A stretch of 32,566 nucleotides of DNA, taken from contig PMON01000069.1 of the NCBI GenBank assembly GCA_003162395.1, forward strand, positions 11,277 through 43,842. Reading direction: 5' to 3'. Positions 15,392 to 23,372 of the stretch are shown piece after piece. Below the pieces are notes generated by a model that ran no database searches, was not told the origin of the DNA, and was given only the letters and a program-made list of their open reading frames with translations. Origin of the DNA: Acidimicrobiaceae bacterium (GTDB taxonomy: Bacteria > Actinomycetota > Acidimicrobiia > Acidimicrobiales > RAAP-2). Positions within the stretch are counted from its first letter, which is position 1. Every line of letters starts with the position of its first letter. The position numbers were made by a program, and so were the translations under genes.

Positions 15392-16453
15392 ATGTCACGC
15401 AAGAAGTCCCGAGCCATCGTCGCCGCCGTCATCGGTGGCCTCGCGATCAGCACACTCGCCGCGGGGGGCACCGCCTGGGCCGGCGGCGTCGCATTCGCTC
15501 CGAGCGTGGCTCCGAGGTCGGTCGTGACGCTCCCCCAGCTTCACGACGCGCATCGGGCCGCGGTGTGGCTCGCGTCGAAGGTGAACGCGAAGGGCTACGT
15601 CACGTTCTCGGGGAACCCCGACGTGTCGGACACGACGCTCACGGTGCTCGCACTCGCGGCTGCGGGCGGCGAGCGCCGCACCGCGCTGCGCGCGCTCGGC
15701 TACCTGAGGACACACGTCACCACCTACGTCAACGACGGCGGCAATGACGGCGCCGGACAGCTCGCCACGCTGATCCTCGACGCGCGCTCGCTCGGTGAGA
15801 GCCCGACCAGCTTCGGCGGCACGAACCTCGTGAAGCGGCTCTTGAAGACACTGCGGACTACCGGTCACGACGCCGGCCTCTTCGGCGTGCAAGACCCGAC
15901 GTACGACGGCGCGTACCGGCAGGGCCTGGCGCTCGCGGCCCTCGCCGCAGCGGGCGTGCGTGCCACGACCCAGCTGGCCCCCGCGATCTCGTGGCTCCAG
16001 CGCCAGCAGTGCGCGGACGGCGGCTGGGAGTCCTATCGCGCCTCGACGACCGCTGCGTGTTCGCCATCGGACCCCGCCACCTACACCGGACCCGACACCA
16101 ACTCGACGGCGCTCGCGGTACAAGGCCTCGTCGCCCAGCGCGCAAGGACCCACCACCGCACGGTCCCGTTCTTCAAGGCGCTGCAGTCCGCCGACGGAGG
16201 CTGGGGGTCCTACGGCGGCACCGCTGACCCGGACTCGACCGCCCTCGTGATCCAGGCACTCGTGTCCCTGCACGACTCGGTCTCGTCGACGACGTTCCGC
16301 AAGGGCTCCAAGGACCCGGCCTCGGCGTTGCTGGCGTTCCAGCTGGCCGACGGCGCCCTCTACTACCCCGCCGCGGGCTCACCGAAGACCGCGAGCGGCC
16401 TGGCGACCGAGCAGGCGACCCCCGCGCTCATGAGCAAGGCGTTCCCCTTCTGA
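15392..16453 (+). CDS. Secreted alpha/alpha-barrel (prenyltransferase-like repeat) protein, transcobalamin alpha-domain-like
   Basis: 353 residues from the ATG at 15392, set by the ribosome-binding site and the signal peptide (SRAIVAAVIGGLAISTLAAG, cleavage after TAWA). The mature part is repeated helical units of the squalene cyclase/prenyltransferase type: AVWLASKVNAKGYVTFSGN, GLALAALAAAGVRATTQLA, QRQQCADGGWESY, TNSTALAVQGLVAQRA, QSADGGWGSYGGTADPDSTA. QxxDGGW motifs recur. No DxDD/DDxD catalytic motif of cyclases is seen, so it is likely a binding protein. The alpha6/alpha6 barrel of transcobalamin and intrinsic factor shares this fold. With the B12 riboswitch upstream and a DUF4430-like gene 5 bp downstream, I infer an extracellular cobalamin-binding subunit. 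Confidence 0.85.
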   Translation: MSRKKSRAIVAAVIGGLAISTLAAGGTAWAGGVAFAPSVAPRSVVTLPQLHDAHRAAVWLASKVNAKGYVTFSGNPDVSDTTLTVLALAAAGGERRTALRALGYLRTHVTTYVNDGGNDGAGQLATLILDARSLGESPTSFGGTNLVKRLLKTLRTTGHDAGLFGVQDPTYDGAYRQGLALAALAAAGVRATTQLAPAISWLQRQQCADGGWESYRASTTAACSPSDPATYTGPDTNSTALAVQGLVAQRARTHHRTVPFFKALQSADGGWGSYGGTADPDSTALVIQALVSLHDSVSSTTFRKGSKDPASALLAFQLADGALYYPAAGSPKTASGLATEQATPALMSKAFPF

Positions 16454-16458
16454 GCCGC

Positions 16459-17118
16459 GTGCCGGCACGTGGGTGGCGCTCGGTCGGGCCAGCGCTCCTC
16501 GTCGCGTGCGTCGGTGCCTCGCCGGCGATGGCAGCGACCCACGCGGCGCTGCGCGACGCCGTGACGGGCACCGCGACGGTCCGCGTCGTCGTCGTCGTCG
16601 ACTTCGGACCACGCTCCAAGGTCTCGCCCCGGATCGTCATCAAGTGCCTGAAGGTCCCCGCGGGCACCAATGGCTCGGTGGTGCTGGCGGACGTGGCGAG
16701 CTCCTTTCACGTGCCCGCGCCCACCTACGCCACGAGCGGCTTGCTGTGCTCGATCGACGGCTACCCCGCCACGGGGTGCGGGACGCCCGAGCCCGGCGGG
16801 TACGCCTACTGGTCCTACTGGCACGGAGGCGGCCACTGGACCTACGCCGACCTTGGGCCCGCGGAGTGGACGGTTCGCGACGAGGACGTGGAGGGATGGC
16901 GCTACCAGTCGCAGGGGGCGGCCAATCCCAGCGACCCCGCGCCCGCGGCGTCCTCGGTGTTCGCCACCGCCTGCGCCGCGGCGGCCACGAGTCCCTCCCC
17001 GGTGCCCGTGCGGGGCGCGCCGACGGGCTCGGCGACGTTGCTCGGCGCCGCGGCGCTGGTCGTCGTCGTGCTCGGTGGCGCCGGTGCGGCCCGGTGGCGG
17101 CGGCGCCCGCGCACGTGA
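16459..17118 (+). CDS. Membrane-anchored DUF4430-like protein (transcobalamin beta-domain-like)
   Basis: 219 residues from a GTG 5 bp after the previous stop. There is a signal peptide (SVGPALLVACVGASPAMAA), then an extracellular domain of about 130 residues with the features of DUF4430/transcobalamin C-terminal domains: VRVVVVVDFG, KCLKVPAGTNGSVVLADVA, LLCSIDGYPATGCG, and the aromatic YAYWSYWHGGGHWTYADLGP followed by WRYQ. A Pro/Ala-rich linker leads to a C-terminal helix (ATLLGAAALVVVVLGGAGAA) and the basic tail RWRRRPRT, so it is anchored facing outward. In eukaryotic B12 carriers this domain is fused after the alpha barrel; here it is a separate gene. It overlaps ecfT by GTGA. The family call rests on pattern recognition. 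Confidence 0.8.
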   Translation: MPARGWRSVGPALLVACVGASPAMAATHAALRDAVTGTATVRVVVVVDFGPRSKVSPRIVIKCLKVPAGTNGSVVLADVASSFHVPAPTYATSGLLCSIDGYPATGCGTPEPGGYAYWSYWHGGGHWTYADLGPAEWTVRDEDVEGWRYQSQGAANPSDPAPAASSVFATACAAAATSPSPVPVRGAPTGSATLLGAAALVVVVLGGAGAARWRRRPRT

Positions 17119-18269
17119 GGCCAGTGGATCCGCGGCGTCGGCGCCGGGCACTGCACCCCGCGGCGTGGTGGGCGTGGGCGGCCGGGCTTGCCACCGCAGC
17201 GATCGAGACCACCAATCCCGTGCTGCTGTCGCTCATCGCGGCGGTCGTGGTCTACGTGGTCGCCACCAAGCGCAGCGCCGCACCGTGGTCGAGGTCGCTC
17301 GTCGTCTTCCTGCGGCTCGGGCTGGTCGTGATCGCGATACGCGTCATCGTGCAGGTCCTCTTCGGCGACCGCATCGCCGGGCACGTCATGTTCTCGCTGC
17401 CCCAGGTCGCGCTGCCCTCGTGGGCCGCGGGCGTCAGCATCGGCGGCCCCGTCACCGCCGAGTCGGTCCTCCAGGCGCTGTGCGAGGGGCTGCGCCTCGC
17501 GGTGGTGCTGCTCGCGTTCGGCGCGGCCAACTCGCTCGCCAGCCCCTATCGGCTGCTGCGATGCCTTCCCGCCGTGCTCTACGAGGCCGGCGTGGCCGTG
17601 ACCGTCGCGCTCACCTACGCGCCCGAGCTCGTGACCACGATCGGACAGGTCCGTGAGGCGAGGCGACTCCGTGGTCGACCCACCCGCGGGCTCGCCGGAC
17701 TGCGCGGCATGGCGGTGCCCGTCCTCGAAGGAGCGCTCGATCGTTCGCTCGAGCTCGCGTCCTCGATGGACTCGAGAGGGTACGGGCGGCGCGCGAGCGC
17801 GACGAGTTCGCGCCGGCGCGCGACGGTCGCGACGGTCGCGACGGTCGCGGGGACCGTGCTCGTCCTCGTCGGCGTGTACGACGCGCTGGGCTCGGCGACG
17901 CCGTGGGGGCTGGGTGCCGCGATGCTCCTCGTCGGCGCCGGCCTGCTCGCGAGCGGCGTCGCCCTGAGCGGCAGGCGGACGCAGCGCACCCGTTACCGGC
18001 CAGACCGCTGGGGCGGCGCCGAGTGGCTGATCGCGCTGTCGGGCGCGGCGGTCGTCGCGGCGTTCTCGATCGCCGGCGCGCTCGGCGTCGACGGGCTCCA
18101 GGTGAGCTTCTACCCCCTCGGGCTCCCGCCCGTCCCGCTGCTCCCGTGCCTCGGGATCCTGCTCGGGCTCGCACCCGCGCTCGTCGCGCCGACGAGCGCT
18201 CCACGACGCGGCGCCGCCGACCTGTCGGCCGCACGGCCGCGCGACGTCACCGCGACGGAGTCCCGATGA
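17115..18269 (+). CDS. ecfT: ECF transporter transmembrane component (EcfT/CbiQ family)
   Basis: 384 residues from the GTG at 17115, which overlaps the previous stop as GTGA. It is the integral membrane scaffold that couples ATP hydrolysis to the substrate-binding S component. About seven or eight hydrophobic segments are visible. The two ATPase-coupling motifs of EcfT are present: EARRLRGRPTRG (Ala-Arg-Arg type, near residue 185) and SSMDSRGYGRR (Ala-Arg-Gly type, near 220). The C-terminal third adds a further membrane portion (GAEWLIALSGAAVVAAFSIA) beyond a minimal EcfT. It also contains an in-frame 9-bp tandem repeat giving ATVATVATV. Confidence 0.92.
   Translation: MRPVDPRRRRRALHPAAWWAWAAGLATAAIETTNPVLLSLIAAVVVYVVATKRSAAPWSRSLVVFLRLGLVVIAIRVIVQVLFGDRIAGHVMFSLPQVALPSWAAGVSIGGPVTAESVLQALCEGLRLAVVLLAFGAANSLASPYRLLRCLPAVLYEAGVAVTVALTYAPELVTTIGQVREARRLRGRPTRGLAGLRGMAVPVLEGALDRSLELASSMDSRGYGRRASATSSRRRATVATVATVAGTVLVLVGVYDALGSATPWGLGAAMLLVGAGLLASGVALSGRRTQRTRYRPDRWGGAEWLIALSGAAVVAAFSIAGALGVDGLQVSFYPLGLPPVPLLPCLGILLGLAPALVAPTSAPRRGAADLSAARPRDVTATESR
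17820..17848 (+). repeat. In-frame 9-bp tandem repeat inside ecfT
   Basis: GCGACGGTC occurs three times (17820-17828, 17829-17837, 17838-17846), encoding repeated Ala-Thr-Val at the start of a membrane helix. The 9-bp unit preserves the frame, so copy number could vary without breaking the gene. Confidence 0.85.
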
Positions 18270-19906
18270 TCCGATTCGACGGCGTGACCTTCACCTACAC
18301 GGGCGCCGACGCCCCGACGCTGCTCGACGTCGATCTCGAGATCTGCGAGGGCGAGCTGTGCGTGGTCGTGGGGACGACGGGGTCGGGCAAGTCGACGTTC
18401 CTTCGCGCGATGAACGGTCTCGTGCCCCACGCGACCGGGGGCCGCCTCGCCGGGGACGTGCGCGTCGCGGGACGCTCCACTCGCGTGCACGCGCCGCGGG
18501 ACCTGGCCGACCTGATCGGGCTCGTCGGACAGGACCCCTCGGCCAGCTTCGTCACCGACGTGGTCGAAGACGAGCTCGCCTACACGATGGAGAACCTGGG
18601 GATCGCGCCCGCCGCGATGCGCCGCCGTGTCGAGGACACGCTCGATCTGCTGGGCCTCCACGAGCTCCGGGGCCGACCGCTGCGCTCGCTGTCAGGCGGC
18701 CAGCAGCAGCGCGTCGCGATCGGCGCGGTGCTGACCGCCGCACCCCGGGCGCTCGTGCTCGACGAGCCCACCTCCGCGCTCGACCCGGCAGCTGCCGAAG
18801 AGGTGCTGGCCTCGCTCTCGAGGCTCGTCCACGACGTGGGGCTCACCGTCGTCATCGCCGAGCACCGGCTCGAGCGCGTGCTGCCGTTCGCCGATCGCGT
18901 GATCCTCGTCCCGGGCGAGGGCGCGCCGCTTCGCATCGGGTCCCCCGAGGACGTGATGGCCGACTCGCCCGTCGCGCCGCCGCTGGTCGAGCTCGCACGC
19001 CTCGCGAACTGGTCGCCCGTGCCCCTCTCGGTGCGCGACGCGCGACGCGTCGTCGCACCGCTTCGCGCGCGGCTGTCCGCCGCGCCGAAGGCGCCGAGCG
19101 AGCGACGGGCGCCCGCCACGTCCGGCGCGGCGGTCGCCTCGCTCGAAGGGGCGGGCTTCGCCTACGACGAGGTGCTCGCCCTCAGCGACGTCGACCTCGG
19201 CCTCCACGCCGGCGAGGTCGTCGCGCTCATGGGCCGCAATGGCTCGGGCAAGTCGACGCTGCTCGCGCTGCTCGCCGGAGCGCGCCGACCGAGCATCGGC
19301 ATCGTGCAAGTCCGTGGCGAGGCGCCCGCGACGCTGTCGCCACGGCGGCTCGTGAGGTCCGTCGGACTGGTCCCCCAGGACGCCCAGCTGCTCCTTTACT
19401 GCGAGACGGTGGCCGAGGAGTGCGCGACGTCGGACAAGGAGGGCGGCCTCGGGGCCGGCACGACGCGAGGGGTGCTCGACCAGCTCGTGTCGGGGGTGCC
19501 CGCCGACCGCCACCCGCGCGACCTGTCCGAGGGACAGCGGCTGGCGCTCGCCCTGGCGGTGGTGCTGGCGCACGATCCCCCGCTCCTCTTGCTCGACGAG
19601 CCCACGCGGGGACTCGACTACCCGAGCAAGGAGCGGCTCGAGGGAATCCTCGCCCGCCTCTCGGCCGGGGGCACCTCGGTGGTGGTGGCGACCCACGACG
19701 TCGAGCTCGTGGCGAGGGTGGCCGATCGCGCCGTGCTGCTCGCCGACGGCGAGGTGGTCGCCGACGGCGCGGCACGCGACGTCATCTGCCACTCGCCGGT
19801 GTTCGCCCCCCAGGTCGCCAAGGTCCTCGCGCCGGATTCCTGGCTCACCGTCGAGGAGGTCCGCCGCGCGCTCCGCGCCGCTGACGAGCTCGCGGCGCAG
19901 CCATGA
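18266..19906 (+). CDS. ecfA: ECF transporter double ATPase (fused EcfA-EcfA')
   Basis: 546 residues with two ABC ATPase domains in one chain, powering the importer from the cytoplasmic face. Domain 1 (about 1-240): Walker A GTTGSGKST, Q-loop VGQDP, signature LSGGQQQRVAIG, Walker B ALVLDEPTSALD, switch His in IAEHRLE. Domain 2 (about 285-520): Walker A GRNGSGKST, Q-loop VPQDAQ, signature LSEGQRLALALA, Walker B LLLLDEPTRGLD, switch His in VATHDVE. The second signature has Glu for the second Gly. The ATG at 18266 overlaps the ecfT stop as ATGA, and the gene's own stop overlaps the next start the same way. Confidence 0.95.
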   Translation: MIRFDGVTFTYTGADAPTLLDVDLEICEGELCVVVGTTGSGKSTFLRAMNGLVPHATGGRLAGDVRVAGRSTRVHAPRDLADLIGLVGQDPSASFVTDVVEDELAYTMENLGIAPAAMRRRVEDTLDLLGLHELRGRPLRSLSGGQQQRVAIGAVLTAAPRALVLDEPTSALDPAAAEEVLASLSRLVHDVGLTVVIAEHRLERVLPFADRVILVPGEGAPLRIGSPEDVMADSPVAPPLVELARLANWSPVPLSVRDARRVVAPLRARLSAAPKAPSERRAPATSGAAVASLEGAGFAYDEVLALSDVDLGLHAGEVVALMGRNGSGKSTLLALLAGARRPSIGIVQVRGEAPATLSPRRLVRSVGLVPQDAQLLLYCETVAEECATSDKEGGLGAGTTRGVLDQLVSGVPADRHPRDLSEGQRLALALAVVLAHDPPLLLLDEPTRGLDYPSKERLEGILARLSAGGTSVVVATHDVELVARVADRAVLLADGEVVADGAARDVICHSPVFAPQVAKVLAPDSWLTVEEVRRALRAADELAAQP

Positions 19907-20778
19907 GCCGCACCGCCAGAGCCCGACTCGCGGTGCGACTGACGACGCGCGCGTCCGTGCTGCTCGCCACCGCGTCGCTCCTCGGGCTGGCCGCGTTCGG
20001 CTGGCCGCTGCTCGTCCACGCTCGCGCCGGGGCGAACCTCGCACACGCCGCGGACGCGCCGTGGATCTTCGTCGCCCTCCTCCCGCTGCTGCTCGCCATC
20101 GTGCTCGGCGAGATCGCCGAGGGATCACTCGACGCCAAGGCAGTGGCGCTGCTCGGGATCCTCGCGGCCTGCGGTGCCGCGCTTCGCGTGCCGAGCCCGG
20201 GGGTCGCGGGCTTCGAGCCGATGTTCTTCCTCCTCATCTGCTCGGGCCGGGTGCTCGGGCGGGGCTTCGGCTTCGTGCTGGGTGCGCTCACGCTGTTCGC
20301 GTCCTCGCTCATCACCGGCGGCGTCGGGCCGTGGCTCCCCTTCCAGATGCTGGGGGCGGCCTGGATGGGTTTCGGCGCGGGCTGCCTGCCTCGAGCCGCT
20401 GGCAAGCGAGAGATCGCGATCCTCGCTGGGTACGCCGTTGTCGCGAGCGTCCTCTACGGCGCGCTGCTCAACCTGTGGTTCTGGCCCTTCGCGGCGGGCA
20501 CGACGACGTCGTTCTCCTACGTGCCCGGCGGCGGCGTCCTCGAGAACCTGCATCGCTTCGTGTTCTTCGACCTCACGACCTCGCTCGGCTTCGATCTCCC
20601 ACGTGCCGTCACCAACGCGGTCCTGATCGTCGTGCTCGGCCGCTCCGTGCTCGGCGCGCTGCGACGGGCTTCGCGTCGCGCGGTGTTCGACCCTGTCGTC
20701 ATCCTCGAGGACGTCGCGGCATCGCCGGGCAGCGGCCCCACGTCGGGTCCGCGACACCACCGGGTGGTCGGCCCCTAG
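19903..20778 (+). CDS. ECF transporter substrate-specific (S) component, probable cobalamin type
   Basis: 291 residues, the last gene of the operon, starting at an ATGA overlap. About six or seven membrane helices are visible, for example LLATASLLGLAAFGWPLL, WIFVALLPLLLAIVLGEIA and AVALLGILAACGAALRVPSP. The polar loops PGVAGFEPMFFLLICSGRVLG, SSLITGGVGPWLPFQMLGAA and LLNLWFWPF match large ECF S components of the kind annotated as energy-coupling factor substrate-specific components near cobalamin genes. The riboswitch upstream points to vitamin B12 or a corrinoid as substrate (inference). Its TAG stop shares the CTAG tetranucleotide with the stop of the convergent PaaX-like gene. Confidence 0.85.
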   Translation: MSRTARARLAVRLTTRASVLLATASLLGLAAFGWPLLVHARAGANLAHAADAPWIFVALLPLLLAIVLGEIAEGSLDAKAVALLGILAACGAALRVPSPGVAGFEPMFFLLICSGRVLGRGFGFVLGALTLFASSLITGGVGPWLPFQMLGAAWMGFGAGCLPRAAGKREIAILAGYAVVASVLYGALLNLWFWPFAAGTTTSFSYVPGGGVLENLHRFVFFDLTTSLGFDLPRAVTNAVLIVVLGRSVLGALRRASRRAVFDPVVILEDVAASPGSGPTSGPRHHRVVGP

Positions 20779-21587
20779 CGGCGCGAGCGTCGGTCGCTCG
20801 CGGCGTCCTCGCGCGACGCCGCCGCGCGGTGCGAGGCTGCAAGGATCGCGCGGTACTCGGCGTCGAAGGTCTCATAGGCCGCTCGGAGCGCGCCGCCCGG
20901 CCACGCGCGCGGCAGGAGCTCAGCGGGGAGCAGCGGGTCGCGCTGGAGATGGCGCAGCACCTCGGCGTCGCGCTCGAAGCCCTGGGCGAGCGAGCCCTCG
21001 TCGCGAAGCGGCGTCGCCCCCAGCGCCTCGCACAGCACGTTCGCCCGCGACGCCCAGCCGACGAGGTCGAAGCACGCCGCGGCAAGCTGGCGGTGGTCCC
21101 CCAGCGGGACCGATGAGAACACCGCCGCGCCCTCGGGCACCACCGGGGCGAGGTCGAGGTTCGCGGGCCGCAGCCACACCCCGTCGCGCAGCTCGCCCAG
21201 CCTCGCGTCGCGCAGGGCGCCCCGCCGGGCACGGCGGGCCGGCGCGCTGTCGCCGCTCGAGGTCACCACGACGTGGTGCCAGGAGCCGTCGAAGCCACGC
21301 GTCAGTGCCCGGCGAGCGACCTCGAGGCGCCCCGCGCGCTCGGCGAGTCGGCCCGCCAAGGCATAGGTGCCCGCCCCGTCGGAGGTGACCTCGCCTCGCT
21401 GGGCCATCCGTGACAGCGCGACGCGTGCCTGGTTCTCGTTGATCCCGAAGACCCGGGCGATGCGGACGAGGCGCCGCACCGCGAGCTCGGGGGGCGTCTC
21501 GCCCAGAAGGGCGCTCGCGAGGACGCTGCGGGCCGTGAGCGGTCTCTTACGATCTTGATCCAGCCGTTCGATGAATGTAAGATACAC
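20775..21587 (-). CDS. PaaX-family transcriptional regulator
   Basis: 270 residues. The N-terminal winged helix (RPLTARSVLASALLGETPPEL through FGINENQARVALSRMAQRGE) and the middle LGELRDGVWLRPANLDLAP are the hallmarks of PaaX-like regulators, whose founding member represses phenylacetate degradation through its CoA thioester. No phenylacetate genes are seen here. The gene diverges from a fatty-acid desaturase with only two bases between the starts (GTG at 21585-21587), so its start lies within the desaturase promoter. It may control that desaturase and respond to an acyl-CoA, but this is inference. Confidence 0.85.
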   Translation of the reverse strand: MYLTFIERLDQDRKRPLTARSVLASALLGETPPELAVRRLVRIARVFGINENQARVALSRMAQRGEVTSDGAGTYALAGRLAERAGRLEVARRALTRGFDGSWHHVVVTSSGDSAPARRARRGALRDARLGELRDGVWLRPANLDLAPVVPEGAAVFSSVPLGDHRQLAAACFDLVGWASRANVLCEALGATPLRDEGSLAQGFERDAEVLRHLQRDPLLPAELLPRAWPGGALRAAYETFDAEYRAILAASHRAAASREDAASDRRSRR

Positions 21588-21589
21588 AG
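21555..21589 (+). promoter_or_regulatory. Promoter for a leaderless desaturase mRNA, with embedded palindrome
   Basis: TTGATC (21555-21560), a 17-base spacer and TAAGAT (21578-21583) form a good -35/-10 pair. Transcription would start about seven bases on, at or next to the A of the desaturase ATG at 21590. This fits the absence of any ribosome-binding site. The -10 region contains TGTA-AGA-TACA (21576-21586), a small palindrome overlapping the first PaaX-like codon and a candidate operator. Confidence 0.6.
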
Positions 21590-22558
21590 ATGGCCGTCAC
21601 GATGGTGCCAGCGCCCGACGTGCTGCCCGACGTGCTGCCGACCGAGCGGCTCGGTCCGACCGGCCTCGCCCTGCCCGAGCTGCGCGCCAAGTACCGCACG
21701 ATCAGCGACACGCGCAACGTCGCCAGCATCGTGGGCCTCTGGATCGCGGCCCTCGCGATTATCGAGGTCGGCGTGTGGTCCGCGTCCTCGTATCCCTACG
21801 TCGCGGCGGCCTGCTTCATCGCGATGGGCCCGATCCACGCCCGCTTCGCGATCCTCATGCACGAAGCGGCGCACAAGCTGCTCTTCACGTCGAAGAAGCT
21901 GAACGACCTCGTCGGCACCTGGCTGCTCGCCTACCCCGCGATGGTCCCGATCTCGCTGTACCGGCGCAGCCACTTCGCGCACCACCGAGCAGAGTTCGGA
22001 CCTGACGAGCCCGACATCGCCTTTTACTCGGGCTACCCGGGGCGACCCCGGGACCTGCTTCGTCGCCTGGTCCGCGACGCCGTCGGGATCTCGGGGTGGA
22101 AGAACTTCAAGGTCCTGGTCCTCGCCACGCGCACCCCCGAGGGGCGCACCGTCGCCGTGCCGATCCTCTCGGTGCAGCTCGCGCTGTTCGCCGCTTTGTG
22201 GGCCATGACCGGCGCGTGGTGGGCGTACCCGGCATTTTGGTGGCTGAGCTGGATGACGCAGTGGCGCGTGCTCAACCGCCTGCGCGCGATCGCCGAGCAC
22301 GGCGGCATGGAGGCGGGCAGGGACCGCCGGGTGACGACGCACAACGTGCGCCAGCACTGGCTCGCGCGGCTGTGGTTCGTGCCGTACAACACGGGTTGGC
22401 ACCTCGCGCACCACGTCGACATGGGCGTCCCGTGGCGCCACCTCCCCGCGTTCCACGAAGAGCTGCGTCGAGCCGGCTACGTGACCAACGAGATCACCTA
22501 CCCGAACTACTTCGCCTTGTGGCGCGCGGCCTGCTCGGCCCCGATCGCCCAGCCCTAG
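21590..22558 (+). CDS. Membrane fatty-acid desaturase
   Basis: 322-residue integral membrane di-iron desaturase/hydroxylase of the FADS superfamily. The three histidine boxes are HEAAHK (HxxxH), HFAHH (HxxHH) and HLAHH (HxxHH), with extra conserved His in EHGGM and TTHNV. Hydrophobic helices lie before the first box (VGLWIAALAIIEVGVW, YVAAACFIAMGPIHARFAIL) and between boxes two and three (SVQLALFAALWAMTGAWWAY). The substrate is not determinable from sequence: an acyl-CoA, a phospholipid chain or a carotenoid-like compound are all possible. It is transcribed alone, divergent from the PaaX-like regulator. Confidence 0.93.
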   Translation: MAVTMVPAPDVLPDVLPTERLGPTGLALPELRAKYRTISDTRNVASIVGLWIAALAIIEVGVWSASSYPYVAAACFIAMGPIHARFAILMHEAAHKLLFTSKKLNDLVGTWLLAYPAMVPISLYRRSHFAHHRAEFGPDEPDIAFYSGYPGRPRDLLRRLVRDAVGISGWKNFKVLVLATRTPEGRTVAVPILSVQLALFAALWAMTGAWWAYPAFWWLSWMTQWRVLNRLRAIAEHGGMEAGRDRRVTTHNVRQHWLARLWFVPYNTGWHLAHHVDMGVPWRHLPAFHEELRRAGYVTNEITYPNYFALWRAACSAPIAQP

Positions 22559-22586
22559 GAAGTCCACCGCGCCGCGGCGCGGTGCG

Positions 22587-23372
22587 TCACACCGTCGTCA
22601 TGCCCCCGTCCACGGCGAGCGCGGCGCCCGTGACCCCCGACGACGCCGACGAGCACAGCCACGCGATGAGCGCCGCGGGCTCGCCGGGCTCGAGCAGCCG
22701 TCCGATCGGCTGCTGGGCGGCGAAGTCGTCCGCGGATCTGAGGTCGTAGATCGCCGCGGACGCGTCGAGCATCGAGGTGCGCGTCGAGCCCGGGCAGATC
22801 GCGTTCGCCGTGATCCCGCTCGCCGCGAGGTCCGCGGCGATCCCACGCACGAGGCCGACCACGGCGTGCTTGGCCGCCGAGTAGGCGGCGAGCTTCGGGA
22901 GCCCGAGCGTCGCGGCCGCGGACGCGACGGCGACGAGCCGTCCGTGCCTCGGCTCGGGCGCGTCGAGCAGCGCGGGGACCGCCGCGGTGAAGAGGCGACG
23001 CACCCCGTCGAGGTTGACCGACAGCACGGCGTCGTAGACGTCGTCGGGCGTCGCCCACAGCGGGCGGCCGCCGGCGATGACGCCAGCCGCGGCGACCGCC
23101 GCGTCGACGGCACCGAACTGGGCGACGGCGGTCTCGACCGCCAGGGCCATGTCCTGGGCGCTGCGCGCGTCGCCCACGAGCCCGAGCACCCGGCCCGGAT
23201 GCCGGTCGACGACCGCGTCGAGGTCGGCGGGCGTCGCCATCGCGTAGGGGATCCCCTCGATGTCGCGGCACCTGTCGACGGCGAGCACGTGCCAGCCGTC
23301 CGCGACGAGGGCGTCGACCGTGGCGGCGCCGATCCCGCGCGCCGCGCCGGTGACGAGCGCGACGGGGCTCAC
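22587..23372 (-). CDS. Mycofactocin-type SDR family oxidoreductase
   Basis: 261 residues from the GTG at 23370-23372, whose GTGA overlaps the mftE stop. It is a short-chain dehydrogenase with the cofactor motif TGAARGIGAAT, the catalytic Ser in VASAAAT and YxxxK in YSAAKHAVVG. After the second strand there is the insertion AVDRCRDIEGIPYAMATPADL, typical of mycofactocin-associated SDRs, which keep their nicotinamide bound and re-oxidise it through mycofactocin. It is the last gene of the mft operon. The substrate is probably an alcohol (inference). Confidence 0.9.
   Translation of the reverse strand: MSPVALVTGAARGIGAATVDALVADGWHVLAVDRCRDIEGIPYAMATPADLDAVVDRHPGRVLGLVGDARSAQDMALAVETAVAQFGAVDAAVAAAGVIAGGRPLWATPDDVYDAVLSVNLDGVRRLFTAAVPALLDAPEPRHGRLVAVASAAATLGLPKLAAYSAAKHAVVGLVRGIAADLAASGITANAICPGSTRTSMLDASAAIYDLRSADDFAAQQPIGRLLEPGEPAALIAWLCSSASSGVTGAALAVDGGMTTV

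Noticed and set aside
15392-16453. Prenyltransferase-repeat protein as a terpene or squalene cyclase
   Set aside because: It is about half the usual length, is exported by a signal peptide and lacks the acidic DxDD-type catalytic motif; the B12 operon context fits a binding protein better.
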